Positions 11,801-23,800 of a DNA stretch of 30,709 bases are shown piece by piece. The translations under genes and the position numbers were made by a program. The DNA lies in assembly GCA_000934455.1 (NCBI GenBank), contig KN888672.1, positions 1 to 30,709 on the forward strand. The letters run 5' to 3'. The notes under the pieces are model-generated. The model made no database searches. It was not told where the DNA came from and saw only the letters and a list, made by a program, of their open reading frames with translations. Positions within the stretch are counted from its first letter, which is position 1. Each line of letters begins with the position of its first letter. The DNA is from Apostichopus parvimensis. Lineage: Eukaryota > Echinodermata > Holothuroidea > Aspidochirotida > Stichopodidae.

Positions 11801-14800
11801 GAAATATCGTGACTCACAACATTTCCATTCGCTTATTTTGATATGGAAAGTATCATGATCCATTGAAGTGTTAGAAAACGCTGTAGTAACGTGTGATAAA
11901 GATGTTACAAACTTCCATATTACCCTTATTATATTATTTATTATTATATTATGTTTATATTATATTATGTTATGTTATTATATCATGTTATGTTATTATG
12001 TTATGTATATTATATTTATTATTATATTATGCAACCTTCCCAGCTTCTCCCTCTTCACTAGCAACTGTAGCCAATAACACAACAAACCTTGAAGGATAAC
12101 TCCAGGTTTTCCCCTCCCCAGATACTGTATCCATAGACCAAGCTCTTCAAAGTATTCCTTGTCAATTGCAAACAATCCTCCTGCCATTGTTGGAGATCTG
12201 AAAGGCAAAGAATAATAAGAGTTTAGTTAAAGCTTGCAGTTATCCTATCAGCAGTTGATGTAGCAGGATGGGACTATACAGTAGGATATTTCTTTTAACA
12301 GATTTCTAGATATAAATCACTTCTGTACCAAAGCCGTAAGTACATGGATCATAAACAGATGCTGTAAAATGACAATACCAAATATATGCATTATTAAAAC
12401 ACAATACAGAACAAATCAGTATATTATATGACAGATTTCTAGCCAGAGGTGTGTAGAGGAGATAATGAAAACCAGATACACAGACCATCATCCAGGTATA
12501 AAGGACCACAAGGGTGATGAAATCATAAAATCTGATGATCTAAAACAAACCGTCTCTTTATTAAACTTTTAAGCCCAAACAGCAAATTTGGTTGTCCAAA
12601 AAAATGTTGCAAAATAACAATGAATGACCAATATGTACACTGTAGGAGAGATGTGTAGGTTGGTGAACAGAACACAGATATGAAAACTTTAGGAGAGATG
12701 TATAGCGTTGGGGAATAGAACAGCAACATGTACACTGTAGGAGAGATGTGTAGGTTTGGTGAATAGAACACCAATATATACACTGTAGGAAAGATGTGTA
12801 GGTTGGTGAACAGAACACCAATATGTACATTGTAGGAGAGATGTGTAGGTTGGTGAATAGAACACCAATATGTACATTGTAGGAGAGATGTGTAGGTTGG
12901 TGAACAGAACACCAATATGTACATTGTAGGAGAGATGTGTAGGTTGGTGAATAGAACACTGATATGTACACTGTAGGAGAGATGTGTAGATTTGGTGAAC
13001 AGAACACCAATATGTACAGGTTTGGTGAATAGAACACTGATATGTACACTGTAGGAGAGATGTGTAGGTTTGGTGAATAGAACACCAATACAGGTATGTA
13101 CACTGTAGGAGGCAGTGTTTCCGCTAAGCCGCTATGACGCGATTTTGACGCAATGGCTTGCCGATTTGACGAACTGGCGTTCAGAGAGAGAGAGAAAAAA
13201 AGAGGGTTTCATTTTCTCCTGAATTTTATACAGTGTGAATAGAAAAAAATCGTTTCAAAAGGCATGGTGTTCAGAACTTCAACTTGAAGTGAAGAAATTA
13301 TTACTGTAAATTGTTTCCAATTTATCGTCAGAAATGTTAAATTAGCGATCGTTAACTTTACCGTAGCGCTGTTTTTCTATACAGTCAAGTAGATTTAGCT
13401 CGATTGCTGTAAAGCTAAATCATATAACGTAACGTGCACGAACACTGATGCATTGCCTACACTACGATGGTTCGCAATACCAGTGTACTAAATATAATAT
13501 CTATATAGCCTACCTTACATTACATTGCAGCAGGGTCAGAAATAAGCGGGGGCGACGGGCGATTCTTCCTAGCAAGTGCTAGAAAAAGCCCTCTGAAAGC
13601 ACAATTGCGAGGGCGAAAAAGAAATATAAGAAAATCGCCCTCGTAATATCAGGTGTCTGTGTAAATTTAATTGTGACATGCTTTTTGCTTTAGCTAGGGT
13701 TTGCAGTAGCAGCGCGAATCGCACAAACAGTTCTCAGTTTCTCACAATCCCGCATCACATTTGATCAAATTTGAAGCAGTGCGGGAGGGTCGCGCACAAT
13801 CACCGGGAAATTCCCGCACAGTCACTGACAAATTACGGCCTCCGCTAAGCAGTTTCAGTACCAGCGACAATAACCTCAAATCCCCAACAATCTCAGACCA
13901 CATGGTAGCCTAACTTCAAACTAAGTCAACATGGAACTCTAACCTAGCCATCTGTTTATTCGCTCAAGTTGTGTCGCAAATAAAAAATAAAAATATCCAA
14001 GAAAACTGCAATCTTTGACAACATGTTAGCCTAACAACCACACTAAGTCAATGGGAAATGTAGCTCAACCATCGGTTTGCAAAAAAAATAATAACAATAC
14101 TTTGCGTAGTTTTGTTTACATACTTTCCTTGCTGCTATCGTCGCGCAAGGTAGCCAAACACCACACGTAGTCAACGGGAAAATCTAGCCTAAGCACATCT
14201 TTATTCGCTGAAATTGTGACGCAGTTAGCTAGAACTAAAATAAGCATGAAATACCGCAACCTTCGACCACATGTTAGCCTAACAACCACACTAAGTCAAT
14301 GGGAAATATAGCCTAACCATCGGTTTGCAAAAAAAAATAAAAAATTGCTGGAAATCGGCAGTTGTTTGGATGGTAGTGCTATGTTTTAGAGAGGGAATGT
14401 TGTTTTTTACGTACACAATTGCTGTGGCGATGGATTGAAGGCTTTAACTTCGATTACTTTTCAGCGGTATAATGGTTTCGTATTTGGTGGTGGGTGATTT
14501 TATCCACACACGAAAAAATGATTAATGGAAAGGTCACCTTCAGTAGAAGTAAACCTGTGTTTTCTATTTCAGTTAATGTTTTTTTTTTTTTTTGGTTTTT
14601 TGTCATATATTCGGTGGATTGACGTTATTTGCTAAACGATCGCAAATTTTGGCAATTAAACTTGCAATGAATTTGCTATACGGTCGCAGCTAACTAGGAA
14701 GAGGGTAATTGTGCTTACTTGATCCTGATGAATGCTTACAACCTTTTCCATAAACAGCATATTAAACTTTGGAAAAGCGCCCCCTTAAACCTTAAAAAAG

Positions 14801-17800
14801 CCCTCGTGAATACATTAAGGGGGGCGTTTTTAACTTTTCATTTTCCAAAATAGCCCCCCAGAGCCAAATCTAAATTTCTACCCTGCATTGCAAGCTGGTG
14901 CACTATATTTGAGCCAAATTTAGCTTGTAAAAATAAAGCGTAATATGCAACGAACTAATTTATTATTATTTAGCAATCATCAATTAAGTAAAGCTCAGGG
15001 TTCCATGCCTCAATTTAAAATCAGACATTGGATTGGCCGATGTTTAGTACACAGGGGCGTAGCCATTATGTAGCACTGTAGGCCAAGGACTACATTTTTT
15101 TGGCCAAGTTTGCTTTTTTTTAAAACACCCATAACTCAAATCCATAAGCTAGCTGGACGAGTTTAGAGTCTAGACAGGAAAAACTATTGAAATGAACGTA
15201 GCAAGAATATGGCTAAATTAGGTGACCTATTGTTCTGTCATCTAGGCTGTCATTTCTATCGCGTGCCATTTTAATCAACACTCTACCTGCCGAAAAAGAC
15301 AAGGATCCGATCTTGTCAGTTTTTTAACATCTAGTTAAGAACCAGTTTATGCAGATAATATTTCAGTTGAGTAACATTCCACAGTCAAATAAGCCTATAG
15401 TTGATTAACAGACTTTATAGAGCTGCAGCACTTTGTTGCCTGTTGTTACTGGCTTACTCTGTACATGTACCTTGCTAATTTTAAATACATTATGTAGTAT
15501 TGAATTAAGTACTTTTTTAAATCGTTTGTTTTTTGGTTTAAAAGTGATATTAAATGAGGTGTCTCAAGTTACCAAGAGGCCAGGGAACCAAAATGAACAC
15601 TCGGGAAGAGCCATTTCCGGCCATCTGGGGGGTTTGTAAAACCAAAACTTTTCTTGTACGCTCCGCGCCAACCGATGGTGGCGCTCTGCTCAGATAGTCG
15701 TCCCTACAACTTTGAAAATCCTGGCTACGCCCCTGGTACTAATACTGTCGGCAAAATGTAACCTTGTGAAAAGTCACGGAAACATTGACCGATTGTGTTT
15801 TTGGTTCAATAAAATAAATTTCCCAGTATTTTACCCCTCCCCTTAGACCCCTCCCCCAGGACGGGGTGAGTCAAATATTCAGATATTAGCCATTTTGTCT
15901 CAATGGGAAATTTCTTAGAGGAAACACTGGTAGGAGGTATGTGTAGGTTTGATGACCAGAACAACAGCTTGGTGCCGGTAAAACCCTGAAACTGTATTAT
16001 TACAGGCCTACTATTATTTTTGTTTTATTTCTGTATCTTGAAAGTGATGGAGTGATTTACAATTTATCATTTTTTGTGGACAAATATGATTGCATGTTTT
16101 CGCATTTTCCCACCTTTTTTGACTGAACTAATGCCATCCATACAATTTAGCTAATTAAATTTATCAAGAAGTAGGAAGAGCTAATTAGTAAACAAAACTG
16201 TAAAATATATAAATCTGACTCTGCTTAACATTCTCCTCAAAGTCGTTAAAAGCGAACAATTCAAGTTTTATTTCACTTCACCGAATCTACCATGTAGTTT
16301 CAAAGTGAACATTTTAACAGATCCCAGGAATCAGACAGGACAAATTAGATCCAAAATACATGTTATCATTTCTTTAATCTTCTTTTAATTTGATCTTAAT
16401 GACAGAAATATAGGAGCACATTTCTATTCAACAACTGTCAAATTGTTTGCTCAACAATTAGATTCCTGCTCAGGCCAGAAGACAGAAAAATAAACAAGAA
16501 AGGAAAAGGGAAGTAAAACAGGTAGTTATTAATTAGAAGTCAGTTCTCAACTACTGACAAGCAGGATAACATATCTAACCATGCTGCAGACATTAATTCA
16601 AGTATGACTCCTGTGACCAGAAACTGAAAGCTTTGTGATTCTTTACAATACTTTATGAGAATATTTAATAGTAAACTGCAGACAAGGTATTTAAATTTTT
16701 GACAGTCTGTTGTCAATAAGATACTTGCACTTCAGTGGACCTACATAGCAAGTATGAAGTTATAACTCCTTCCAGTTATGTCTTTACCTCTTTGATCTTT
16801 ATGCACCTCAAATGTCTTCAGACTTTTGAGCTCTGTTGACCTCAAGTGACCTTTGACTTCATACAAGAAACAAAGTGTTCTTGTTTGCACTAAGGTGGCT
16901 CCTTCTATTCCATGCTTTCAATTTCATGCAATCTCCACTTTGGGGTTTTCATGGGTATAAAGTTTCAAGCTTAGACCTCAGTTGACGACAATTGATAATT
17001 GAGCTCCAAAAGAGGTCCTCTTTTGAAGATGACCTGTGATCAGTAATGTTTGTCTTACCTAACATGCATAGTAGCATCAGAAATGTTTGTCTTACCTAAC
17101 AGGCATAGTAGCATCAGTAATGTTTTTCTTACCTAACAGGCATAGTAGCATCTCCTTTTCTCCTCACTTGCTCCCTCTTTGGAACTGGAAACCATTTAAA
17201 GAATAACGACCAGCCAAATCCTCCCATTTGAGGGTCATTTCCGTGTTGATAGGCAAATGTTGAGTCGCTTATGACATCAATTACAGGACACACTGAAATA
17301 GTCCTGGAAAGAAATGGAAAGGGTATTCTTAATTTTTTTCAAAAGGTTGAATCAGTAAAACATACTGTAGATGTATTTGACACATAGTCCATGAAGTAGA
17401 CTAAACTAGAACACAAATGAATACAATCTATTTCTTTAACAAGGTTCATAGCAAATAGCTCTGTTAAAATGTTGAGAAAGCAAACACCTCAGAAGTTGTC
17501 AAACTTCATTGGAAGTTGTATCTTGCAATTTTTTGTACAGTCTCGGAGTCATTCTGATCAAGTTAAATATAATATTCATACATAGCTAGAAACCCACTAA
17601 GACATTCATCAATCCTGGTGCAATATCTGTAGACAACAATAACAGATCTATGTTATATACTTTATCCACCTTTTATGACAGTGTACGGTAAGACTAGAAG
17701 ATGTCAATGTGAAGAACACTTTGTTTTAGACAGTTCACATCTTGTGAACCAAATTAAAAACCGAGTTATCAAGTTCCTGTCTCTACTTTAAAAGTTACAA

Positions 17801-20800
17801 AAACAGAAGTGTACTGGGCTTCAATTAATAAAGCTTGTGATCACCGCACTATTCAGTAACTTTGTAATAACTTCATTGGATGATATTAGATATGATAATA
17901 CTATATTCACACACCAAATTGTAAGCACTACCATTATAGCATGAAATGTATATAATACCCTGCTTACATACCTATCTTCAGCTATTCTTGCCAATAGAGG
18001 TTCCAGCCAACCCTCTGTACATTCACAATGTGAATCCAAGAAGGTTAAGACATTTCCCTTGGCCAGTTCTGCTCCCCTCATTCGTGCTCGTATGAGTCCC
18101 GATCTCTCTGGTAGTTTGTCAGTTATCACAGGTACTGGTAGTTTTGCTACGTAATCTTTTAATTTCTGGCCGAGATGTTCTGAGTATCAAAGAAAAAGTA
18201 GAAAAGGTAACATGAATGGAACCCTCAACAACAGTGAATGAAGGTCAGTAAATGAAAAGAGATAATCCCTGTACATCTACACTACTTGTGTAATAGAAGC
18301 ATTTACTGGTCTCCCAGTCAACGTATGCAGTCTCCTATCTACCTACATGACTAACCTACATGATTGAAAAGTTATAGCAATGCTCCCTCAGTTCATGGGC
18401 ACCGCCCAATTTCTATCACTTCCTCTCGAATGTACCATTCCAAGAAGCAACTACACGATTTTAAGTTACGGATTTTCCATCCAAGTTTTTGCATCTACAT
18501 TATCTATGGTGATGGTTCCTTGACCAGACTCTGTAAGGATCATCTTTTCCTTCACCTTTTCGAAGCACTGCATATGTATCCTTTTCATATTCAGGGGTTT
18601 TCAGTGTCGTTGCTTTTTGTTATGAACTAGTCGCTATGTGCACGTATATTTTGTGTAGACCTGTATTAGCTGATCTTGTTGCTCCGATGGGTGACGCGGT
18701 CTTAAGCTTCCGGTTTTGTAGACGGGTTCTTAACAGGGTTCTTTATCTCTGCCCCGCATCCCAAGTCCAATTAACAGTTCTCAAGTTCCTTTGAACCTTG
18801 TTCAGGAATTTTTCTAGGCTGTTAGGCCTTCTAGCCCAGACCTGACTCCTCGTTTTGTTAGGCTAAGAGGTTAGGCCTTGGGTTCCTGCGTGTGAGTGGA
18901 TTCTCACAGGCGGGATCTGCCTTGTTTTCTACTTAGCGGTACCTCTGTAGAGCCAATTAGACTGATTACCACTGACCCTTGCTCCGGCTACAGCTCCAGA
19001 TGCGTCTGAGGGTTCTGCTCTCGACCCAGCATTGTCTAGCTCTGGGATCCTGCCAGTACCGGTTGATTGCGGGAAAAGTTCAGGCCAAACCAATGCAAAA
19101 CAGCCCAGCAAGGGCAAGGCATGGGGAAGGCTGTTAAACCGAAAACTTCGAAAAGGTCCCAGAACCTGCTTCAGACCGGCAGCTTGGATTCTCTGGGTTG
19201 GACTTCATCGCTGCCACCATAAGGAGACAGGGATGAACCTGATCCTGGGCACAACAGAGACTGAGAGGGTCGACCAGTCAGATTACAGACCAGGACCAGA
19301 TGCAGGAGTAGACCTCCAAGGTCTAGATGTCTGTGTCCATTGCAGGATGAATGGCCACAGGACTTGGACAGTGGGTACAGGAGAGAGCGCAGATCACAAG
19401 AGGAAATTCGGGAAGACACATGGAAGTGACTTTTTAGTGTTCAACAGTTCTCTTCAGAGGCCAAGAACAGATTATGAGCCGAGCAGGGCATTACTTTCAG
19501 GCCTCTGTAAGCCCAGATGAAGCCATAATATTTGTCGACTGTAATTTAGTATCAACTTGTTCTCATAAATTCATGAACCTATGCACTGACTTCTATACCG
19601 AAGGCATGCCACGTAAACAGGAATTTTAGTTTTGCTATGATCATCTTTTGGTTCAAACATGTAACTATTCTGGTTGGGAATGTAATCTGTTCTACACTAG
19701 TATTGATGGACTGATACACAATCTGTGAACAGTCTCGCCTATCTGTGGGAAATATGATCTTCAACCCAATACTGGTATTTATTACAAGCACTTGTAAGAG
19801 ACAGCACACACAATACCCGTATTGTTTCAATGCGGAAGATTAGATATGATACATGATACACCATCTTTAGCTCATATGACAGAGATCTTAAGTGAAGAAC
19901 AACTCTCCCAAACAGCTAAGAAAAAATACTGCTGTTTGAGAGATGTTCTAATTTAAATTTAAAAGTGCTAATTTTGTGGGGAGACAGGTAAGCGAGGAGC
20001 GAAGTAAATTTTTGTGAATCTGTGATGTCATAGTGCCACAAGGAAAATAAAACCTTTTTCTTTTTTCTTTTTTCTTGTTTTTCTTTTTATATTTTCAAGA
20101 AATAATGTTAAAGGAATTGTTTTAGTGGCAGTCTATTGGTTTTTATGCAAAAAACTCCATAATTTTGTCATCGCCACAGTCCTAATTCGGGGGTTTTTCA
20201 TCCTATGATTCAGGAAAAGTGAATTTTTGAACCTCGAGCCAACTTATTCTAATATATATTTTGAACAGTGGAGAACGATGACTACTGATGATGAGTGGGT
20301 GTGTGTCTCTTCTTTATAGGCTAGTAGCCAGTTGACAAATTTCACTCCTTTATCTCACTGCAAGTGTCTTGTGAATGGTCCTTGCAAAGCTACTGTATGC
20401 TGTAAGAAGCTATTACTAGGACCAGAATTCTTCTAGAGTACGTTTATACCCAGAGCAATCTAACACCAAAGTGATATCACCATTTGTATGACATGCTGAC
20501 CACTAGTGCATCCTTAAGGTTAGATATCATTCTTCCTGACTTCCCCTACCCAATATCCCACCACTTCCCCTAAACAATAATGCCCACCCCTCCTCCCCCC
20601 CCCCCCACACAAAATTAATGAAATGAGGTTAATGACAAGGGGGAACACATTGTCATAGATTTAATTTTCACATGATGATGTTGCTATGTGAAGTGCTCAC
20701 CACCAGTCTGGCAGACTGCTATTTCCTCTCAGATCCTGGTCAGATCCAGGTCATAGCACATGGAAGTCCTGCAACAGTGTGTGACTTCCTTGAACCTATT

Positions 20801-23800
20801 TGTGTAGTAACAGTGATACCAGTTATCCAGCAGAGTTATGCTATACACCACACTACAGTATCAACACTGACATTTGTTAATATTGAGTGGTTCATGCAAA
20901 CTACATAGGTATACAACAGTACACACTTCATATCTTCAACATCGTGGGGTCTTTCCTTTATTGTGGGCATGTTCAGGATGCAATCAGACAATCTGACTTT
21001 ATGCTCTAGGCATATATCCATGGCAACCAAAAACCAGGTCAAATTGCATCAGGCTGAACTGCCTTCACCATCAACTTCCAATTCTGCTCTCCTCCCTACC
21101 TACCACCTCTCAGATTGTATATTGGTTCCACTGCTACATCTTACTCATTAAACATATTGTCATCCTTCCCCCCCCCCCCTACCTTCCATGTACCCCTTAT
21201 TAGCATGTCTACCTGGGAAATGCAAGCTCACATTACCTTAGGTTCTACCATACTGTATGTGTAGGGAATGCTATGGGTAGATCATATCGTACAATGTGTA
21301 TCTACTGTAGTATAATGCATATTTAGGTTTCATTACCTTACCCTTGTATACAGGAAACAGATGACATTAAGAACATTACTTTCAGAGTCCAAAGTCAAGT
21401 GCATCACCTCTTAACATATTTATCCAAAACAATTTACTTCCAGATGTTGCTCTTTGACCCCATTACTTCTTTATATGACAAGTAAATGCATGAATGTCTA
21501 CCTATTGTGGAGTTTACATTATAGTCCTCATTGATAGCTTATGACATATGATCTAGCCAGACAGTAATGGCCAGGCCTCACTCAGGTTTGTACTATTAAG
21601 TACAATTGCAGCTGGAATCACCATGCTACGTTGCAACATGACTCATTGTGAGGCCGCTAATATGATATTAATAACAGCATTTAATTAATGAAATCTGGAT
21701 TCTGGAAGCTTCTGGATACTTAAGTAAATATTTGGACAAGTATAAACTGTACTGATGAAAAAAAAGATTGCCTTTCAGTTGGAAACCTTCAATATGTCAT
21801 ATTTTGTTTTCATTTTTATATTATAAACCACAGGCTCAGCATACTTTTTAATCTTGTCAGGAGAAAATTCTTTGTTATTGCAGTTGGAAGTGCAAATGAG
21901 CAGATTTTGATTGAAATTTTCACAGGCAATGTTTTTTGTTACGCTTCTTTTTCAAAACAAAATTTTAATGCTAGTGGAGAAAGCCAAGAGGTGACATGCA
22001 AATTATACAGGAACACATCACTACTGGTGAAAATCACAAACTTGACAAACAGTGTAAATGGCAAAGCTGCAGTTACTGCAGTCAGAAACCTTACATATTT
22101 GTATCTCCCGTTTTTCAGGTTAGAGGTGAGGAAACAAATATTTGTTACATCGATTCTGTCTCATTTAGTATACGCTGTCCCTGTTTGGTACCATTTCTTA
22201 TTAACTCGTGATAAACAAAGAATGAGAGCTTTCTTAAAGTATTGTGCTAAGATATTTAAGTTGGACTGTAAGAGCATTACTGATAAGGTTAACGGTGCAG
22301 CTAAAAGTGAATTTATTAGAATCACCAGGAATATTCATTATAAGGATAGTAAACACCCTCTTAATAAAGAACTCAACTCTCTTTGTCTACAAACTAACTA
22401 TAACTTACGAAATCGTGCAAGAAAACCAAAATATAGGGTTCAAATTTTCAAAAATTCATATTTATACAGAGCATCTATTTTTATTCAAAATGGAATTTTA
22501 AATGATTTGATTTCATGTATCCTTTTTGATATTTCCTTATCATTCCCAGTTTAACTTAAATTTTCAAAACTGTTGATTATGTTACTTACCTTTTAAATGT
22601 CTTTAATCGCTTTCCTTTTTATTGAAATTTTTGTATCATTGCTTTTTATACTATTTATTATTCCTATTTATAAATTGTATTCTATGCTCTTTATACTGGA
22701 ATAAAGGAAACTGAAACTGAAACTACAATTGACTTCTACCAGCCTTGATAGTAGACTCTTGATCTGTCAGGAACTCATTTAATATGAAACTCAGGGACTT
22801 CTATGCAATGCAGATTGATTGATTTGAAACTTATAGTCTTATACTTCATATAGTGACTTAATAGACACGATAAATAAACTTAAGGTTGATGGAAATCTTT
22901 ACAAAACAGGCCTATAGGTAGTACAGTAGATTGAGTTCACAAAATGGATAAAGTGGGATTTACTTTATCAGCTGTGGTCAGGGTTGACATTAATTTGCCA
23001 ATTTAATATAATTGTCTAGGTTGTATTCCTCTTGGAGAGCATTTAATTTTAATAACTTTAAATATTCATATCAGAAATATTTAAAATAAAACTCTTATTT
23101 CCTACAATTTCATCCTTAAGCAATGACAACATATTGCTGATATGTCATAACATATCATGACAGATCATGGTTGAGATGATAACAGAATTTAACAGCTGTT
23201 CTTAATTTCACCATATTACCATCCACAGTTAGAAGCCTGAATGCTTTTTGACAAATGTTGTGTATGAACTGTACTGTACTCCACAAAATGCACTACCTCA
23301 ATGCAACCTTGAAAGCTACTGGAATGCTCAAATTCGAGCCAATTACTTCAAGTTCAATTCTACCTATTTCAATATCTACAATCCAATTTGGAAGTTCTAT
23401 TTTATTCATATCACTTCTGATTCCCTTGAAAGCTGACAGTATTAACCCTGGCATTGGATGATTTAATACAAGGAATTATAATTGTATAGTATAGCTACTG
23501 TATACACTGTAATGTATACCCCTGCCTATTCCCTGGATGCTGAAACGACCCATTTGATTGTCATTGAAAAGAGATGCATATATAACCTATAAAGACACCT
23601 ACACAACTCTCATAACTATAGCAAAATAAGTCAAAGGTGAACATTGTCAAAGTGAGTGTGTGTTGTTACACTGTGAATTGCTACTTGCTTAAATATTAAA
23701 ATTGTTGATAGACTTTTCAGTACGGTCTAGGGATGTCTGCATTTAGAGGCCAAAAGACCACGTTAGAATTTGAAATAAATCCTGAGATTTTTTCTCACTG

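Larger units (their letters stand above)
13113..15929. mobile_element. hAT-type non-autonomous transposon with 8-bp target duplication
   Basis: Starts CAGTGTTTCC and ends GGAAACACTG, typical hAT termini. It is flanked by a perfect 8-bp duplication GTAGGAGG (13105-13112 and 15930-15937). No transposase frame is seen. Without the two elements nested in it, about 0.77 kb of its own sequence remains, typical of a deletion derivative. The insertion sits inside the 47-bp minisatellite in intron 3. Confidence 0.9.

Noticed and set aside
12523-13103. Overlapping minus-strand frames with repeated [13 protein letters not shown]
   Set aside because: Product of the 47-bp minisatellite; the unit shifts frame each copy, so the same text appears in all three frames.
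19032-19520. 162-codon plus-strand frame as a host gene
   Set aside because: No recognisable domain, other frames in the block look equally protein-like, and the whole block has foreign composition; treated as retroelement debris.
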